NCBI RefSeq assembly: GCF_001854475.1
Contig: NZ_MNAN01000035.1
Coordinates: 219,460 to 283,459, forward strand
Source: Pseudoalteromonas byunsanensis
Lineage (GTDB): Bacteria > Pseudomonadota > Gammaproteobacteria > Enterobacterales > Alteromonadaceae
DNA length: 64,000 bases
Reading direction: 5' to 3'
Shown: piece by piece, positions 9,158 to 19,025 of the stretch
Position numbering within the stretch: the first letter of the stretch is position 1
Layout: each line of letters starts with the position of its first letter
The notes under the pieces: generated by a model
Seen by the model: the letters and a program-made list of their open reading frames with translations, nothing else
Databases searched by the model: none
Told to the model about the DNA's origin: nothing
Made by a program: the position numbers and the translations under genes

Positions 9158-9922
9158 ATGACAACAAAATCCCTTTTTTGCGCACTGCTCATATTCTTTG
9201 TCTCCACTTGCTGTCACGCCCAAACACTCACTCTTTATGCTGAAGATCTCCCGCCTTATCACTTTAAAAATGCTCAAGGAGAGGTATCAGGCGCTTTGGT
9301 CGATTTAGCACGTAGTACGCTGTCACATGCGCAACTTGAGGGACAATTCGAAATTGTCCCCATGGCTCGTGCCTACAAAGAGTTACAAACCCAACCCAAC
9401 TCATTAATGTTGTCTTTGCTTAAAACACCTCAACGTAGCAAGCAGTTTTTGTGGATTGCGCAAACCTACTTTGCTGATGCCTACTTAGTCAGCCTTGCCA
9501 ATAGCGATATAACCCTTGATACCTTGCAACAGGCCAAACAATTTCGCGTTAGTACCGTCCGCGGCTACTCCAGTGAGCGTTTCTTGCGTGAACAAGGGTT
9601 TAACGAGGAAGAAAACCTGGTATTGGTGGGCCGTTATCATCAGCTTTGGCAAATGCTATACAAAAAGCGCATTGATTTGGTACTGACCAATACTCTCACC
9701 TTAGAAAAAGAAATTGTGAGTACCGGCTTAGATCCCAAGCTCGTCGCCAAAAAGCTGCATCTGACCAATTTTCCTTCCGAGCTGTGGCTTGCCGCCAACC
9801 CTCAGCTAGACGCTACAACGGTGCAAAAATTAAAGGCTTCGCTCCACCACCTTAAACAAAGTGGTGTTTATCAGCAAATTCTTGCTCGCTGGAACTTATC
9901 AGCGCCTCAGTCCGACAAATAA
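9158..9922 (+). CDS. Periplasmic solute-binding protein, SBP_bac_3 type
   Basis: A 254-residue exported protein with signal peptide MTTKSLFCALLIFFVSTCCHA, followed by the typical opening LTLYAEDLPPYHFKN of family 3 (amino-acid type) binding proteins. No ABC permease or ATPase gene is adjacent, so it is an orphan receptor of the kind common in Alteromonadales. The start was chosen at the ATG 9158 because GGAGGTGAC sits just before it; a longer frame from 9116 lacks a ribosome site. Its last 16 bases overlap the end of the convergent SIMPL gene. The ligand is unknown. Confidence 0.82.
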   Translation: MTTKSLFCALLIFFVSTCCHAQTLTLYAEDLPPYHFKNAQGEVSGALVDLARSTLSHAQLEGQFEIVPMARAYKELQTQPNSLMLSLLKTPQRSKQFLWIAQTYFADAYLVSLANSDITLDTLQQAKQFRVSTVRGYSSERFLREQGFNEEENLVLVGRYHQLWQMLYKKRIDLVLTNTLTLEKEIVSTGLDPKLVAKKLHLTNFPSELWLAANPQLDATTVQKLKASLHHLKQSGVYQQILARWNLSAPQSDK

Positions 9923-10620
9923 TACTCGACGCTAGTTACCACCCGAACCGTCTTTATTTGCGGTGTATTACTGTCTCTGTCGGTGATGCTGAATTGCCCC
10001 TGACGTGCTGACTTAATCTTACCTAACTTGGAATCGGAATCTTTAGCAAACTTCAGTGCCACTTCACGCGCCTTTTGGGTCGCCTCCTGCACCATTTGAG
10101 GTTTAATATCATTCAAACCGGTAAACATATACTCAATACGATTTTGGTAATCATCTTGAGTGATAGCAACACCTTGTTTAGCAAGCGTGTTCAGTTTTCC
10201 AAGCGCTTGTTTTACCTTACCAGGGTGGTGACTAAAAACAGTAACACCAGATTTAGCGATATAGCGAAAACCCCGCTCATTCTGACCATACTCTTGTGCA
10301 AACTTATCTACAATCGAAGGCGTTGCTAAGCTCATCTCTTGTTCATTAAAACCGTGTAAAGTTAAAAATGCTCGAATTGCAGCATCTTTTTCTTCTATCC
10401 TCGCCACCAGCGTTTCTAAATCGTTGTCAGCATCTTTATAAAATACCGGCCAAATCACCGTATCAGCTGTCACCTCTTGCTCAGCTAATCCTTTTACCTG
10501 TACGGTACGCTCCATTGCTTTAATATCCTGTAAAGACTGAGCAATAAGCCAAGTACTAAATACTATGCCAACAGCCAATACACCCGCAGCACCCAAGTGT
10601 TTACTAAATGCTTCTTTCAC
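9907..10620 (-). CDS. SIMPL domain protein (DUF541), membrane anchored
   Basis: A 237-residue protein with one N-terminal hydrophobic segment (about 10-27) and a periplasmic SIMPL/DUF541 domain, recognised by MERTVQVKGLAEQEVTADT and by the C-terminal AREVALKFAKDSDSKLGKIK block. Relatives include YggE, linked to oxidative stress; the biochemical role of the family is not established. The gene is convergent with, and overlaps by 16 bases, the preceding binding-protein gene. A 213-base divergent promoter region separates it from the patZ-like gene. Confidence 0.85.
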   Translation of the reverse strand: MKEAFSKHLGAAGVLAVGIVFSTWLIAQSLQDIKAMERTVQVKGLAEQEVTADTVIWPVFYKDADNDLETLVARIEEKDAAIRAFLTLHGFNEQEMSLATPSIVDKFAQEYGQNERGFRYIAKSGVTVFSHHPGKVKQALGKLNTLAKQGVAITQDDYQNRIEYMFTGLNDIKPQMVQEATQKAREVALKFAKDSDSKLGKIKSARQGQFSITDRDSNTPQIKTVRVVTSVEYYLSD

Positions 10621-10833
10621 GGTTTGTTACTCCGAAATATAGTTGTTAGATCAAGGTCTCGTTGAATATGACTCGATCAATCATCAAAAACTGATTACAG
10701 TGATAACATAAATCATTGTTTTCATCAGCCAAATTACTATTTTAAAACTCGGCACCTGAACAACTCATGTACCAGTGTAATTTGGCCAGCACTGATGTCA
10801 TGTCAGTAGAGAAGACTCAAAACAGGAAGGTAA

Positions 10834-13503
10834 ATGAGCGTAAAACAAATAGGACAATTCTTAAACCCTCGCTCTGTGGCTGTCATTGGCGCTTCTAATA
10901 CTCCTGGACGCGCAGGCTATGTGGTCATGAGAAACCTTCTGCAGGGTGGTTTTAATGGTCCTATTATGCCTGTTAGCCCAAAGCATAAAGCAGTCCATGG
11001 CGTGTTAGCTTATGCCAACATTGCTGCCTTACCACAAACCCCAGAGTTAGCAGTTATATGTACCAACAAAAACACCTTAGAGCTGCTGATTGAGCAACTT
11101 GGCAGTATTGGCTGTCACAACGTCATCATCATCGCCGCAGGTTTGAGTAACGCACAAAAAGTAGCTTTAAGAAATGTAACACAAAAACATAATATTCAAC
11201 TACTTGGTCCGAATTGTCTGGGTCTATTAGTTCCCCATATCGGCCTTAACGCCAGCTTTTCTCATACCGTTGCCGACCCCGGTAAATTGGCATTTATTTC
11301 ACAGTCGGCCGCGGTTTGCTCAACCATTTTAGATTGGGCCCAAAGCAAGAAAATTGGTTTTTCTTATTTTGTCTCTGTTGGTGATTGCCTCGGTATTGAT
11401 TTTGATGAGTTGCTTGATTTTCTTGGTCGTGATGCAAAAACCAAAGCCATTTTACTGTATATCGACAATATTGACGATGTGAGGCGATTCATTTCGGCCG
11501 CCAGAGCCGCAGCATTTAGTAAACCTGTAATTGTCATCAAAACGGGCAAGACCCACGCAGGTGCTGAGGCAGCATATATTCATACAGGTGGGCGAACGTC
11601 TGACGACTCCGTCTACGATGCGATGTTCCAACGTGCCGGTATGCTCAGAGTGAGTGATCTCAGAGAGTTGTTTGCGGCAACACAAACCCTTGCTCTGCAT
11701 CCTAAGTTGCTACAAGTAGAACAGCTCACCATACTCACTAATGGCGGAGGTCCGGGGATCATGGCAGTAGATACCCTGTTGCAACGCTCCGGTAAGCTGA
11801 CACAATTAGATGATGCAACTCGCGCAGCTCTCAATGCAGTGATCCCGCAATCCAATATGACCACCAATCCTATTGACTTGTTTGGTGACTCATCTCCAAT
11901 GCGTTATCAAAAAGCATTGGAGATTTTACTCAAGGCTCCCGAGGTTAAGAATTTACTGATTATTCATACCCCCTCTGCGCTGGCACCAAGCGAAGAATAC
12001 GCAAGAATAATTGCCAGCACGTTACAAACAATCCCTAAAATGGCACGACCATTTGTCATGACGAACTTTATGGGGGAACGTGCAGCCTATGCAGCTCGAG
12101 ACATTTGTGCCGACCACGATATTCCTACTTATCGCACCCCCGAAGGCGCAGTGGGTGCCTTTATGCATTTGGTTAGTTATCGACGAAATCAAAAGCACCT
12201 GACGCAAACACCCGAGTCAGGCAGTGATAATAGCCAAATTAATAGTAAGGCAGCAAAAAAGACTATTCAAATGCTGCTCAAAGAAGGACACTCGCGGCTC
12301 TCGACGCATCAGGCAAGCCAAGTACTGTCTCAATACAATATTGAGTGTATAGATACACGCGTGGCTATGACCCCAACTGAAGCGAAGGAACAAGCTATTG
12401 AGCTTGGTTTTCCCGTAGCACTCAAATTGATAAGCCCCTCTATCGCATCCAAATCCGAAGTCGGTGGCGTGGTACTCAATTTGAACGATAGTCATGAAGT
12501 TGAGCAAACCGCATTTGCCATGCTACTTAGGATAAAAAAGGCGTATCCAGATGCCATTATTGAAGGCTTTTCTTTGCAAAAAATGGCACCAAGAGCAGGT
12601 GCGCAAGAACTGCGTATTGCGGTTAAAACAGAGCCAAATTTTGGCCCCGTTATCTTACTTGGCGAAGCTGGTACAGGGTTAGAGTTTTCTCAAGCGGCTG
12701 TGGCATTTCCTCCTTTAAATATGAATCTCGCTAAGTACCTGATAGCTGCGGCCCATGACAAAGGAGCACTTAAAGAACGAGCACTACCTGACAAAGTCGA
12801 CAAATACAGGCTGTGCGATTTACTCACGCGCATTTCACAGTTGATCATTGATCAGAGCGACATTGATAGTATTGAGTTGAATCCGATCTTGGCAAGCAAA
12901 GGCCAATTTCTGGTATTGGATGCCAACCTCACCCTCTCCCCCTACCAGCCCAAGGCGGGTAAAAAACGGCTAGTAATAAGACCTTATCCAAAAGATCTGG
13001 TTAAAGGCGTGACTTTAAAAAATGGTGAAACAGCCATTTTGAGACCCATTAAACCAGAAGATGAGCGTGCACATCAGGAGTTTGATCAATCGCTGACAAA
13101 AGAAGATAGATACCGGCGCTTCTTTGGGGAGCTCCCACAGTTTAATCATGAGCAACTAGCTAAAATGACGCAAATAGATTACGACCGAGAAATGGCGTTT
13201 ATCGTCACCCAATCCTATAAAAGTAGCTACCGGACGCTTGGCGTGTCACGCATACTGATAGAGCCAGACAACAGCAGCGCAGAGTTTGCAGTAGTGGTGC
13301 GTTCGCAATCGAAAGGGTTAGGGTTAGGTCGCATTCTTATGAGTGCTATTATCGATTATGCAGCAAAACAAGGGATAAAAACACTCAGCGGAATTACCCT
13401 GCCCGAAAACAGCGGTATGATTGAGTTATCCAGAAAACTCGGTTTCACCATTTCCCGTGACTTTGAAGAAGGGACCGTCAACATGCAACTAATACTAAAT
13501 TAA
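10834..13503 (+). CDS. patZ: PatZ-like protein lysine acetyltransferase: NDP-forming acyl-CoA synthetase domains fused to GNAT
   Basis: This 889-residue protein matches the E. coli PatZ/YfiQ (Pka) architecture and length. It has an N-terminal CoA-binding domain (about 8-130), succinyl-CoA-ligase-like domains (about 150-450) with His250 in YIHTGGRTSDDSVYDAMF, and an ATP-grasp domain (about 490-710). A C-terminal GNAT domain (about 735-889) carries SKGLGLGRILM, the acetyl-CoA pyrophosphate loop. The family acetylates lysines, classically inactivating acetyl-CoA synthetase; the synthetase part usually senses acetyl-CoA. SD AGGAAGG lies just before the ATG. The stop is two bases before the start of a K+ channel gene, so the two are probably one operon. 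Confidence 0.9.
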   Translation: MSVKQIGQFLNPRSVAVIGASNTPGRAGYVVMRNLLQGGFNGPIMPVSPKHKAVHGVLAYANIAALPQTPELAVICTNKNTLELLIEQLGSIGCHNVIIIAAGLSNAQKVALRNVTQKHNIQLLGPNCLGLLVPHIGLNASFSHTVADPGKLAFISQSAAVCSTILDWAQSKKIGFSYFVSVGDCLGIDFDELLDFLGRDAKTKAILLYIDNIDDVRRFISAARAAAFSKPVIVIKTGKTHAGAEAAYIHTGGRTSDDSVYDAMFQRAGMLRVSDLRELFAATQTLALHPKLLQVEQLTILTNGGGPGIMAVDTLLQRSGKLTQLDDATRAALNAVIPQSNMTTNPIDLFGDSSPMRYQKALEILLKAPEVKNLLIIHTPSALAPSEEYARIIASTLQTIPKMARPFVMTNFMGERAAYAARDICADHDIPTYRTPEGAVGAFMHLVSYRRNQKHLTQTPESGSDNSQINSKAAKKTIQMLLKEGHSRLSTHQASQVLSQYNIECIDTRVAMTPTEAKEQAIELGFPVALKLISPSIASKSEVGGVVLNLNDSHEVEQTAFAMLLRIKKAYPDAIIEGFSLQKMAPRAGAQELRIAVKTEPNFGPVILLGEAGTGLEFSQAAVAFPPLNMNLAKYLIAAAHDKGALKERALPDKVDKYRLCDLLTRISQLIIDQSDIDSIELNPILASKGQFLVLDANLTLSPYQPKAGKKRLVIRPYPKDLVKGVTLKNGETAILRPIKPEDERAHQEFDQSLTKEDRYRRFFGELPQFNHEQLAKMTQIDYDREMAFIVTQSYKSSYRTLGVSRILIEPDNSSAEFAVVVRSQSKGLGLGRILMSAIIDYAAKQGIKTLSGITLPENSGMIELSRKLGFTISRDFEEGTVNMQLILN

Positions 13504-13505
13504 TT

Positions 13506-14453
13506 ATGCTAACTACTTATCGTGAAAAAACAGCCGCTTTATTAGAAGGAAGTGGGCGCTACTACAAAGCAGGACGCTATTTGGATATCTTTTTGATCAC
13601 CCTAATCATGGTCAACGTTATCGCTATCGTACTTGAGTCAGTTCCTAGTTTAGCCAAGCAGTATCAAGACTTCTTTTTAGAGCTCGAATTGGTCTCCGTG
13701 GCAATATTCTCCATTGAGTATTTGCTTCGCCTTTGGTGTAGTGTAGACAAAATTGAATACAAAAATCTATCATCTAGTAATCTAAAAAAGCGTATTAAAT
13801 ACTTCTTTTCTCCGCTGGCAATCATAGACTTACTCGCTATCTTACCCACCTTGCTGATGGTGTTTATCACATTTGATTTGCGCTTCCTCAGAGTGATTAG
13901 ATTACTTCGTATCTTTAAACTCACTCGCTACTCTCGAGCAATGCAGTTGTTACTTGCTGCTTTTAAAGAAGAAGGCAGTAGTTTGTTGGCCGCTTTTTTT
14001 ATCATGTCTGTGGTATTGATCATGGCTTCATGCGGTATCTACTTACTCGAACATGATATACAGCCCGATAAATTTGGCTCAATTCCACAGTCCATGTGGT
14101 GGGCGATGGCAACCTTAACTACCGTCGGATACGGTGATGTGGTTCCCGTGACCGCGGCCGGTCGATTTTTTGGTGGAGTGATAACGTTGCTTAGTATGGG
14201 TATGGTTGCTATACCCACGGGCTTACTGGCGTCAAGTTTTGCCGACCAACTAAGAAAACGCAGAGATGCATTTAATGAGGCAGTGTTGCACAGCCTCATT
14301 GACGGTGAGATTGACCCAAGTGAAAAAGAACACCTTGAAATGTTGCGCATCGAACTGGGTCTAAGTCATGCCGAGGCCAATCAAGCCATCAAAATTATGA
14401 CCTCGCAACGTGTTCACGCGTTGTATTGCAAACACTGTGGCAATAAACTGTAA
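13506..14453 (+). CDS. Voltage-gated potassium channel (ion transporter family) with C-terminal CxxC tail
   Basis: A 315-residue inner-membrane channel with six transmembrane segments. The S4 voltage sensor RFLRVIRLLRIFKLTRYSR (about 126-144) has regularly spaced arginines, and the selectivity filter is TVGYGD (206-211). The C-terminal cytoplasmic part has a J-domain-like acidic stretch (GEIDPSEKEHLEML) and ends in YCKHCGNKL, half of a zinc ribbon. It begins two bases after the patZ stop codon with no room for its own promoter, so translation is likely coupled. Gating by voltage is inferred from S4. Confidence 0.9.
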   Translation: MLTTYREKTAALLEGSGRYYKAGRYLDIFLITLIMVNVIAIVLESVPSLAKQYQDFFLELELVSVAIFSIEYLLRLWCSVDKIEYKNLSSSNLKKRIKYFFSPLAIIDLLAILPTLLMVFITFDLRFLRVIRLLRIFKLTRYSRAMQLLLAAFKEEGSSLLAAFFIMSVVLIMASCGIYLLEHDIQPDKFGSIPQSMWWAMATLTTVGYGDVVPVTAAGRFFGGVITLLSMGMVAIPTGLLASSFADQLRKRRDAFNEAVLHSLIDGEIDPSEKEHLEMLRIELGLSHAEANQAIKIMTSQRVHALYCKHCGNKL

Positions 14454-14472
14454 ACTAAATTTACTGCTCGTT

Positions 14473-14503
14473 GATGCAAGTGAGTAGACAAGTCACCTGC
14501 ATC
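14473..14503. terminator. Hairpin between convergent channel and sensor genes
   Basis: GATGCAAGTGA (14473-14483) and TCACCTGCATC (14493-14503) pair with one mismatch over a 9-base loop. Neither side has a clear T-run, so termination is uncertain. Confidence 0.4.
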
Positions 14504-14511
14504 TACGAAAA

Positions 14512-17500
14512 TTAAAATACTGGTTGCCAGGTTTTTTCCAGTAAAGCAGCAATTTGTTCACCGGATTGAACATCGCTAAATAGCGGACCTTGAAAATGGT
14601 CACAGCCTAACATTCTTAAGAAGCGTAATTGCTCCTGTGTTGATATGCCATCAGCAATACATTGCATTCCCAAACTATGAGCCAGCGATAAACTTGCATG
14701 AATTATCACTTCATGTTCATTATCAATACCAATATCACTGACAAAACTATGATCGATTTTTAACACGTCGACAGGGAATTGCTTAAGGTAAGTTAAAGAG
14801 GCATATCCCGTACCAAAATCATCCATAAACAATCTACAACCTAGCGCTTTTAATTGGTACATCACATCAATAACATGACGGATATCGCTCATCATTACCG
14901 ACTCTGTGATTTCAAACGCGACATATCTCCCCTGCATGCCAGTACGTTGAAGAATAACTTTTATCTGCTCTACCAACTGCGTACTTTGAAAGTCTAGCGC
15001 TGATAAATTGAGTGAAATGTACAATTCTGAGTTATAAATATGCCACTGTTTTAATTCAAAAAGTGCACGTTCAAGCGTTTGCAACGTAATCAAAGTGGAT
15101 AGCCCTGTTTGAGCAACATTGGCAATGACACCATCACCATCACAACCCACAATTTTCGGCCAATTTACTGTAGTCTCAAAACCATCTATTGTTTTGCTAG
15201 TACCATTAATTATTGGCTGATATAGGTTAGAAAACTCACCATCATCTAACGCCTGACGTAGGTCTTTTTCTAACACGAACGTACGCTGCACCTGTTGATT
15301 CATTTCTTGTTTAAAGAAGTACACCCCCGCGCCACTTTGCTGTACCGCATGACTGAGCGCCAGTTTGGCGTTTTGACATAAGGCAAATGCTTCGTTACCG
15401 TCTTCTGGTCCACAAGCAACTCCAATACAAACATCAAGTGACAGCTCATATCCTGAAACATTAATTGGCTTTTCAAACCGTTGAATAAGCTCACTAATAC
15501 ATCGCGTTGCTTCAGATATTTCTCTTACTTGTTCCAGCAGAACATAAAACTCCTGACCTGCTTCTACTCCAATGCTATCTTGCTCTCTAAAGCACTGCCT
15601 TAAAATGCTCACTAAATGACGCATAACATTTGCATACTGCTCTGCTGGCAATGATTCCTGATAACGTTTGAGGCGCCTAAAACGCAACGCAACAATGACG
15701 ACAGGGCTTTGTTGTTGCATCTGTGACAACGCGTGTTGCACTCTATCGATAAACAATACTTTATTAGGAAGCTGAGTCACCACATCATAGTTTGCTAGCT
15801 GATAAAGTTCTTGCTCCGTTCGCTTTTGTGACGATATATCTGTCATGACAACAACGTAGTTTGCTAATTCACCATGGGCGTCAGCAACAGCACTTACTTT
15901 TATCAATACGTAACACACCTCTCCGCCTGGCTGGGTCAACTGTTCTTCAGAGCTATAATGCTCACCCGGCTTAAGTTGTGTCATAGCTCGCAAATAACGC
16001 ATCCTAACTTGCCTGCTCAAACCAAGACTCAGTTTAGTACTTGAATCAGGCTCGGCTTCAATATCGAATGCCTGTTGCAGTGCGGTATTACATGCTTGAA
16101 TTCGCAAATTTTTATCTAAGATAAACACCCAATCGCGTGTCTGTTCAAAAGCAGCGCCAAACAAACGAGCCCGCTCTTCGAAAATTCGCTCTCTGGTTAA
16201 GTTGGTATAGGTGCCAGTAACACGCTCTGGGATCCCTTCTTGCCAAGCCATTACCTTGCCGTAATCTTTATACCAACGCCAATGCCCTTGTTTATGTGCT
16301 AAACGATAGGTGCAATTAAAAGTTCCCTTGTTAGTCGAAACAAACTCCAGCCATTCAATTCGAAACAGTGCCCTGTCGTTAGGATGCATAATGTTAAGGT
16401 ATTCATCTAGGGTCACATTGTCATGAGGGTAGTCCAGCTCGGTGGTCAACCTTGGCTGGTAAATTAGATGGTTATCAAGTTGCCAATCCCATACACCAGA
16501 ACCACTACTTTCTAAAGCCAATTTAAGTCTGGCTTCACTGTTTTGGGTTTCTTTGTGTGCTGCGATGATCATTTGTTCTACTTTGTTTTTCCGATACATC
16601 CACAAACTAAAAGAACACAAAGCGAATAGAATATAGGCGGCCAATGCATAAGGTGAACGCCACATCGGATAGCGCACCTTAATATTTAATTTTGCAGGCT
16701 CTGTATAGTCCCCTGTATATGGATCCTTTGCCCACACCTTCAGCTGATAGTTACCAGGATTAAGCTTTGGAAACACAACACGGTTGTTACTACGCGTCAA
16801 AGTCTTTTGACCACCTGATATCTGATATTCGTACACAACACGGTCTTGATAATTGAATACCATGGCAGAGAAAGCGACTTCTAAACCGATGTCATCATGG
16901 TTGAGCACCAACTCATCAATCGCTTTAAGACCATTTTGCTGCAATTTCCTCGACATCAATTCTACCGAAGTGATGTTCACCCGAGATAATAATGGTTTTT
17001 TAGGCCTTACAACGGCAGGGTCAAACCAAGTGAACCCTTTTAGTGAACCATAAACGATGGTGCCGTCTTCAAGTTGCTCTGACGCATTCCAGTTGAATTC
17101 ATTGGTGAATAAACCATCGTCAGTTGCAAACTGCTGCATATGAAGGTTATCAGGGTCCAACCGCCATATTCCTTTATGAGATGACATCCAAATAACACCC
17201 ACCTGATCCTGACGCATTTCATACATAGGGGTGTCGAGCTTCAACTTTCTTAAATCTATAGTATGCACAACTTCATAGTCATCAAGCGTCAAACCTATTA
17301 GCCCCATATTGGACATAGCTAGCCACAAAATGTTGTTCTTATCTATAGTGTACGTAAGCAAATTATCCGGTGAGTGCTCATTGGCATTTGGTGTTTCATA
17401 AATTTTTGATAATGACTGAGTCTGAGGTATATATCGATACAATATACCGCCATAGAAAAACAATGGCTGCTCAGGCTTATCTGATAATGGCGTTCGAAAC

Positions 17501-19008
17501 CCAAATGACAAGAACGGATCTTTATTTTTCAAGTCGCCATAGAGTTTTTCTATCGTTTTTTGTTCAATGTTGTAATGAAAAAAGCCTTCCTCAGGGTGAA
17601 CCAGATACATATCGCCATCTGGCAGTAATGTGACCCCAAAAACGTAATCTTCCATAATGCTTTGATGTGGGCCATCAATAACTTCTGGACGGCGGACTTC
17701 GTGGCTTAGTGGATTGAAGATAAACAATCCTCGATGGGTAACTAGCCAAAATTCATCATGATATAAATAAATCTGTAGAACAGAAAACTCGGGCATCACA
17801 GCTTCCCCGAGATAACCCTTAAGATAAGAAACAGCCTTACCCGTTTCGGGGTCGTAAGCTGTTAATCCATCATGCGTTGCCGCCCAGATATGACCATTAA
17901 AAGCCTGCAAATCCCACACGTTACTGTGTGAAAAACCTTCTCCTTGAACAGTCTGCGCATTTATATTGGTGAATACATCATTCCTTTTCGGCAAATACAT
18001 CGCCCCATCCATTTTAGTGGCGACCCACAGCGAGCCCTGTTGGTCCTCAACAAAGTCAATAATACTGGTATCTGTAAGACTGTAAGCACTTTGTGCTATA
18101 CGCTGATCGCGACGCAGTTTTTTCGTATCCTTGTCAAAAAACATCAACCCCTTATCAGTCCCTAGCATGATGGAGTCTGGCTTAACCGATATTTTCCATA
18201 TATTAAAGTCATTCATCAGTGTTTCATACTGCCAACGGTTATCCTGATATTCGAACATTTCCTCAAGTTGAGTGATGTCAACCTGATAAAGTCCCTGTAC
18301 AGCACCTATCAACAGCGTTTCTGAGTCAAGTAAGGCCAGTGATTTGGTGTAAGTTTGGAACTCATGTTGCGCAGACTCTATATGCTCAATCGCCAGTAAC
18401 TTTTGTTTTACGGTGTGATATACAAACGCCCCCTTTGAACTGGCGATAAACAGGTAGTCTCCTACACTCATTAAGTCACGAACAAAGCCACCCTCTTTGT
18501 CTATCGGCAGTTGTATATCTATGGTGATCTCACCACTTCTTTCGTCCAAAACCGATACATTGTCACCACGGGCAAGCCATAACTCATGTTCGCTCTTTGA
18601 CAACATATCATTGACCCCAAACTGCACAAACTCTTGCTCGTTTCGTGGGCCATTCATATATTTACGATAGATATCTTTTTCGGGGTCGTAGGAGTAAAGT
18701 CCCGATGCTCTAGAGGTGATCCAAATTATGCCTTGAGGGTCTTGATAAATTCTATCTATGATGGCTTCATCTAAAATGCCACCCGGCCCTTTGACCTTGA
18801 GTACTTGATAGCCGTCATAGCGATTTAGCCCCCCCTCTGTTGATAACCACAAAAAGCCTTTATTATCAAACATTAAGGTATTAACGTAACTTTGTGACAA
18901 CCCCTCAGCTGGCGATAAACGTTTCACTTGCGACGCATCACCTAAATTGGCAAAACAAAGTAAAACGACTGAGAGAAATAGAATTATGGGCTGGAAAAAG
19001 TTTGGCAT
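14512..19008 (-). CDS. Giant sensor: two-component propeller, Y_Y_Y, TM, two PAS, degenerate GGDEF, EAL-like
   Basis: This 1498-residue protein has a signal peptide (about 1-25) and repeated propeller motifs such as LWLSTEGGLNRYDG and IWITSRASGLYSYDP (about 30-690). These are followed by a Y_Y_Y domain (about 700-785) and one transmembrane helix (about 783-803). Two PAS domains sit near 830-945 and 955-1065. The GGDEF domain (about 1070-1235) has lost its signature, reading EAGQEF. The EAL domain (about 1250-1495) keeps NLS, FEITES, DDFGTGY (Asp1396-1397), KID and FQG, but the EAL motif reads ETT (Glu1278) and the late catalytic EGVET reads DGIST (Asp1453). It probably couples periplasmic carbohydrate or other ligand sensing to c-di-GMP. 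Confidence 0.9.
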   Translation of the reverse strand: MPNFFQPIILFLSVVLLCFANLGDASQVKRLSPAEGLSQSYVNTLMFDNKGFLWLSTEGGLNRYDGYQVLKVKGPGGILDEAIIDRIYQDPQGIIWITSRASGLYSYDPEKDIYRKYMNGPRNEQEFVQFGVNDMLSKSEHELWLARGDNVSVLDERSGEITIDIQLPIDKEGGFVRDLMSVGDYLFIASSKGAFVYHTVKQKLLAIEHIESAQHEFQTYTKSLALLDSETLLIGAVQGLYQVDITQLEEMFEYQDNRWQYETLMNDFNIWKISVKPDSIMLGTDKGLMFFDKDTKKLRRDQRIAQSAYSLTDTSIIDFVEDQQGSLWVATKMDGAMYLPKRNDVFTNINAQTVQGEGFSHSNVWDLQAFNGHIWAATHDGLTAYDPETGKAVSYLKGYLGEAVMPEFSVLQIYLYHDEFWLVTHRGLFIFNPLSHEVRRPEVIDGPHQSIMEDYVFGVTLLPDGDMYLVHPEEGFFHYNIEQKTIEKLYGDLKNKDPFLSFGFRTPLSDKPEQPLFFYGGILYRYIPQTQSLSKIYETPNANEHSPDNLLTYTIDKNNILWLAMSNMGLIGLTLDDYEVVHTIDLRKLKLDTPMYEMRQDQVGVIWMSSHKGIWRLDPDNLHMQQFATDDGLFTNEFNWNASEQLEDGTIVYGSLKGFTWFDPAVVRPKKPLLSRVNITSVELMSRKLQQNGLKAIDELVLNHDDIGLEVAFSAMVFNYQDRVVYEYQISGGQKTLTRSNNRVVFPKLNPGNYQLKVWAKDPYTGDYTEPAKLNIKVRYPMWRSPYALAAYILFALCSFSLWMYRKNKVEQMIIAAHKETQNSEARLKLALESSGSGVWDWQLDNHLIYQPRLTTELDYPHDNVTLDEYLNIMHPNDRALFRIEWLEFVSTNKGTFNCTYRLAHKQGHWRWYKDYGKVMAWQEGIPERVTGTYTNLTRERIFEERARLFGAAFEQTRDWVFILDKNLRIQACNTALQQAFDIEAEPDSSTKLSLGLSRQVRMRYLRAMTQLKPGEHYSSEEQLTQPGGEVCYVLIKVSAVADAHGELANYVVVMTDISSQKRTEQELYQLANYDVVTQLPNKVLFIDRVQHALSQMQQQSPVVIVALRFRRLKRYQESLPAEQYANVMRHLVSILRQCFREQDSIGVEAGQEFYVLLEQVREISEATRCISELIQRFEKPINVSGYELSLDVCIGVACGPEDGNEAFALCQNAKLALSHAVQQSGAGVYFFKQEMNQQVQRTFVLEKDLRQALDDGEFSNLYQPIINGTSKTIDGFETTVNWPKIVGCDGDGVIANVAQTGLSTLITLQTLERALFELKQWHIYNSELYISLNLSALDFQSTQLVEQIKVILQRTGMQGRYVAFEITESVMMSDIRHVIDVMYQLKALGCRLFMDDFGTGYASLTYLKQFPVDVLKIDHSFVSDIGIDNEHEVIIHASLSLAHSLGMQCIADGISTQEQLRFLRMLGCDHFQGPLFSDVQSGEQIAALLEKTWQPVF

Positions 19009-19025
19009 AAGAGCGATAGATTACA

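Noticed and set aside
9907..9922. Frameshift or fusion at the overlap of two convergent genes
   Set aside because: The 16-base tail-to-tail overlap is compatible with two normal ends; both proteins have expected lengths.
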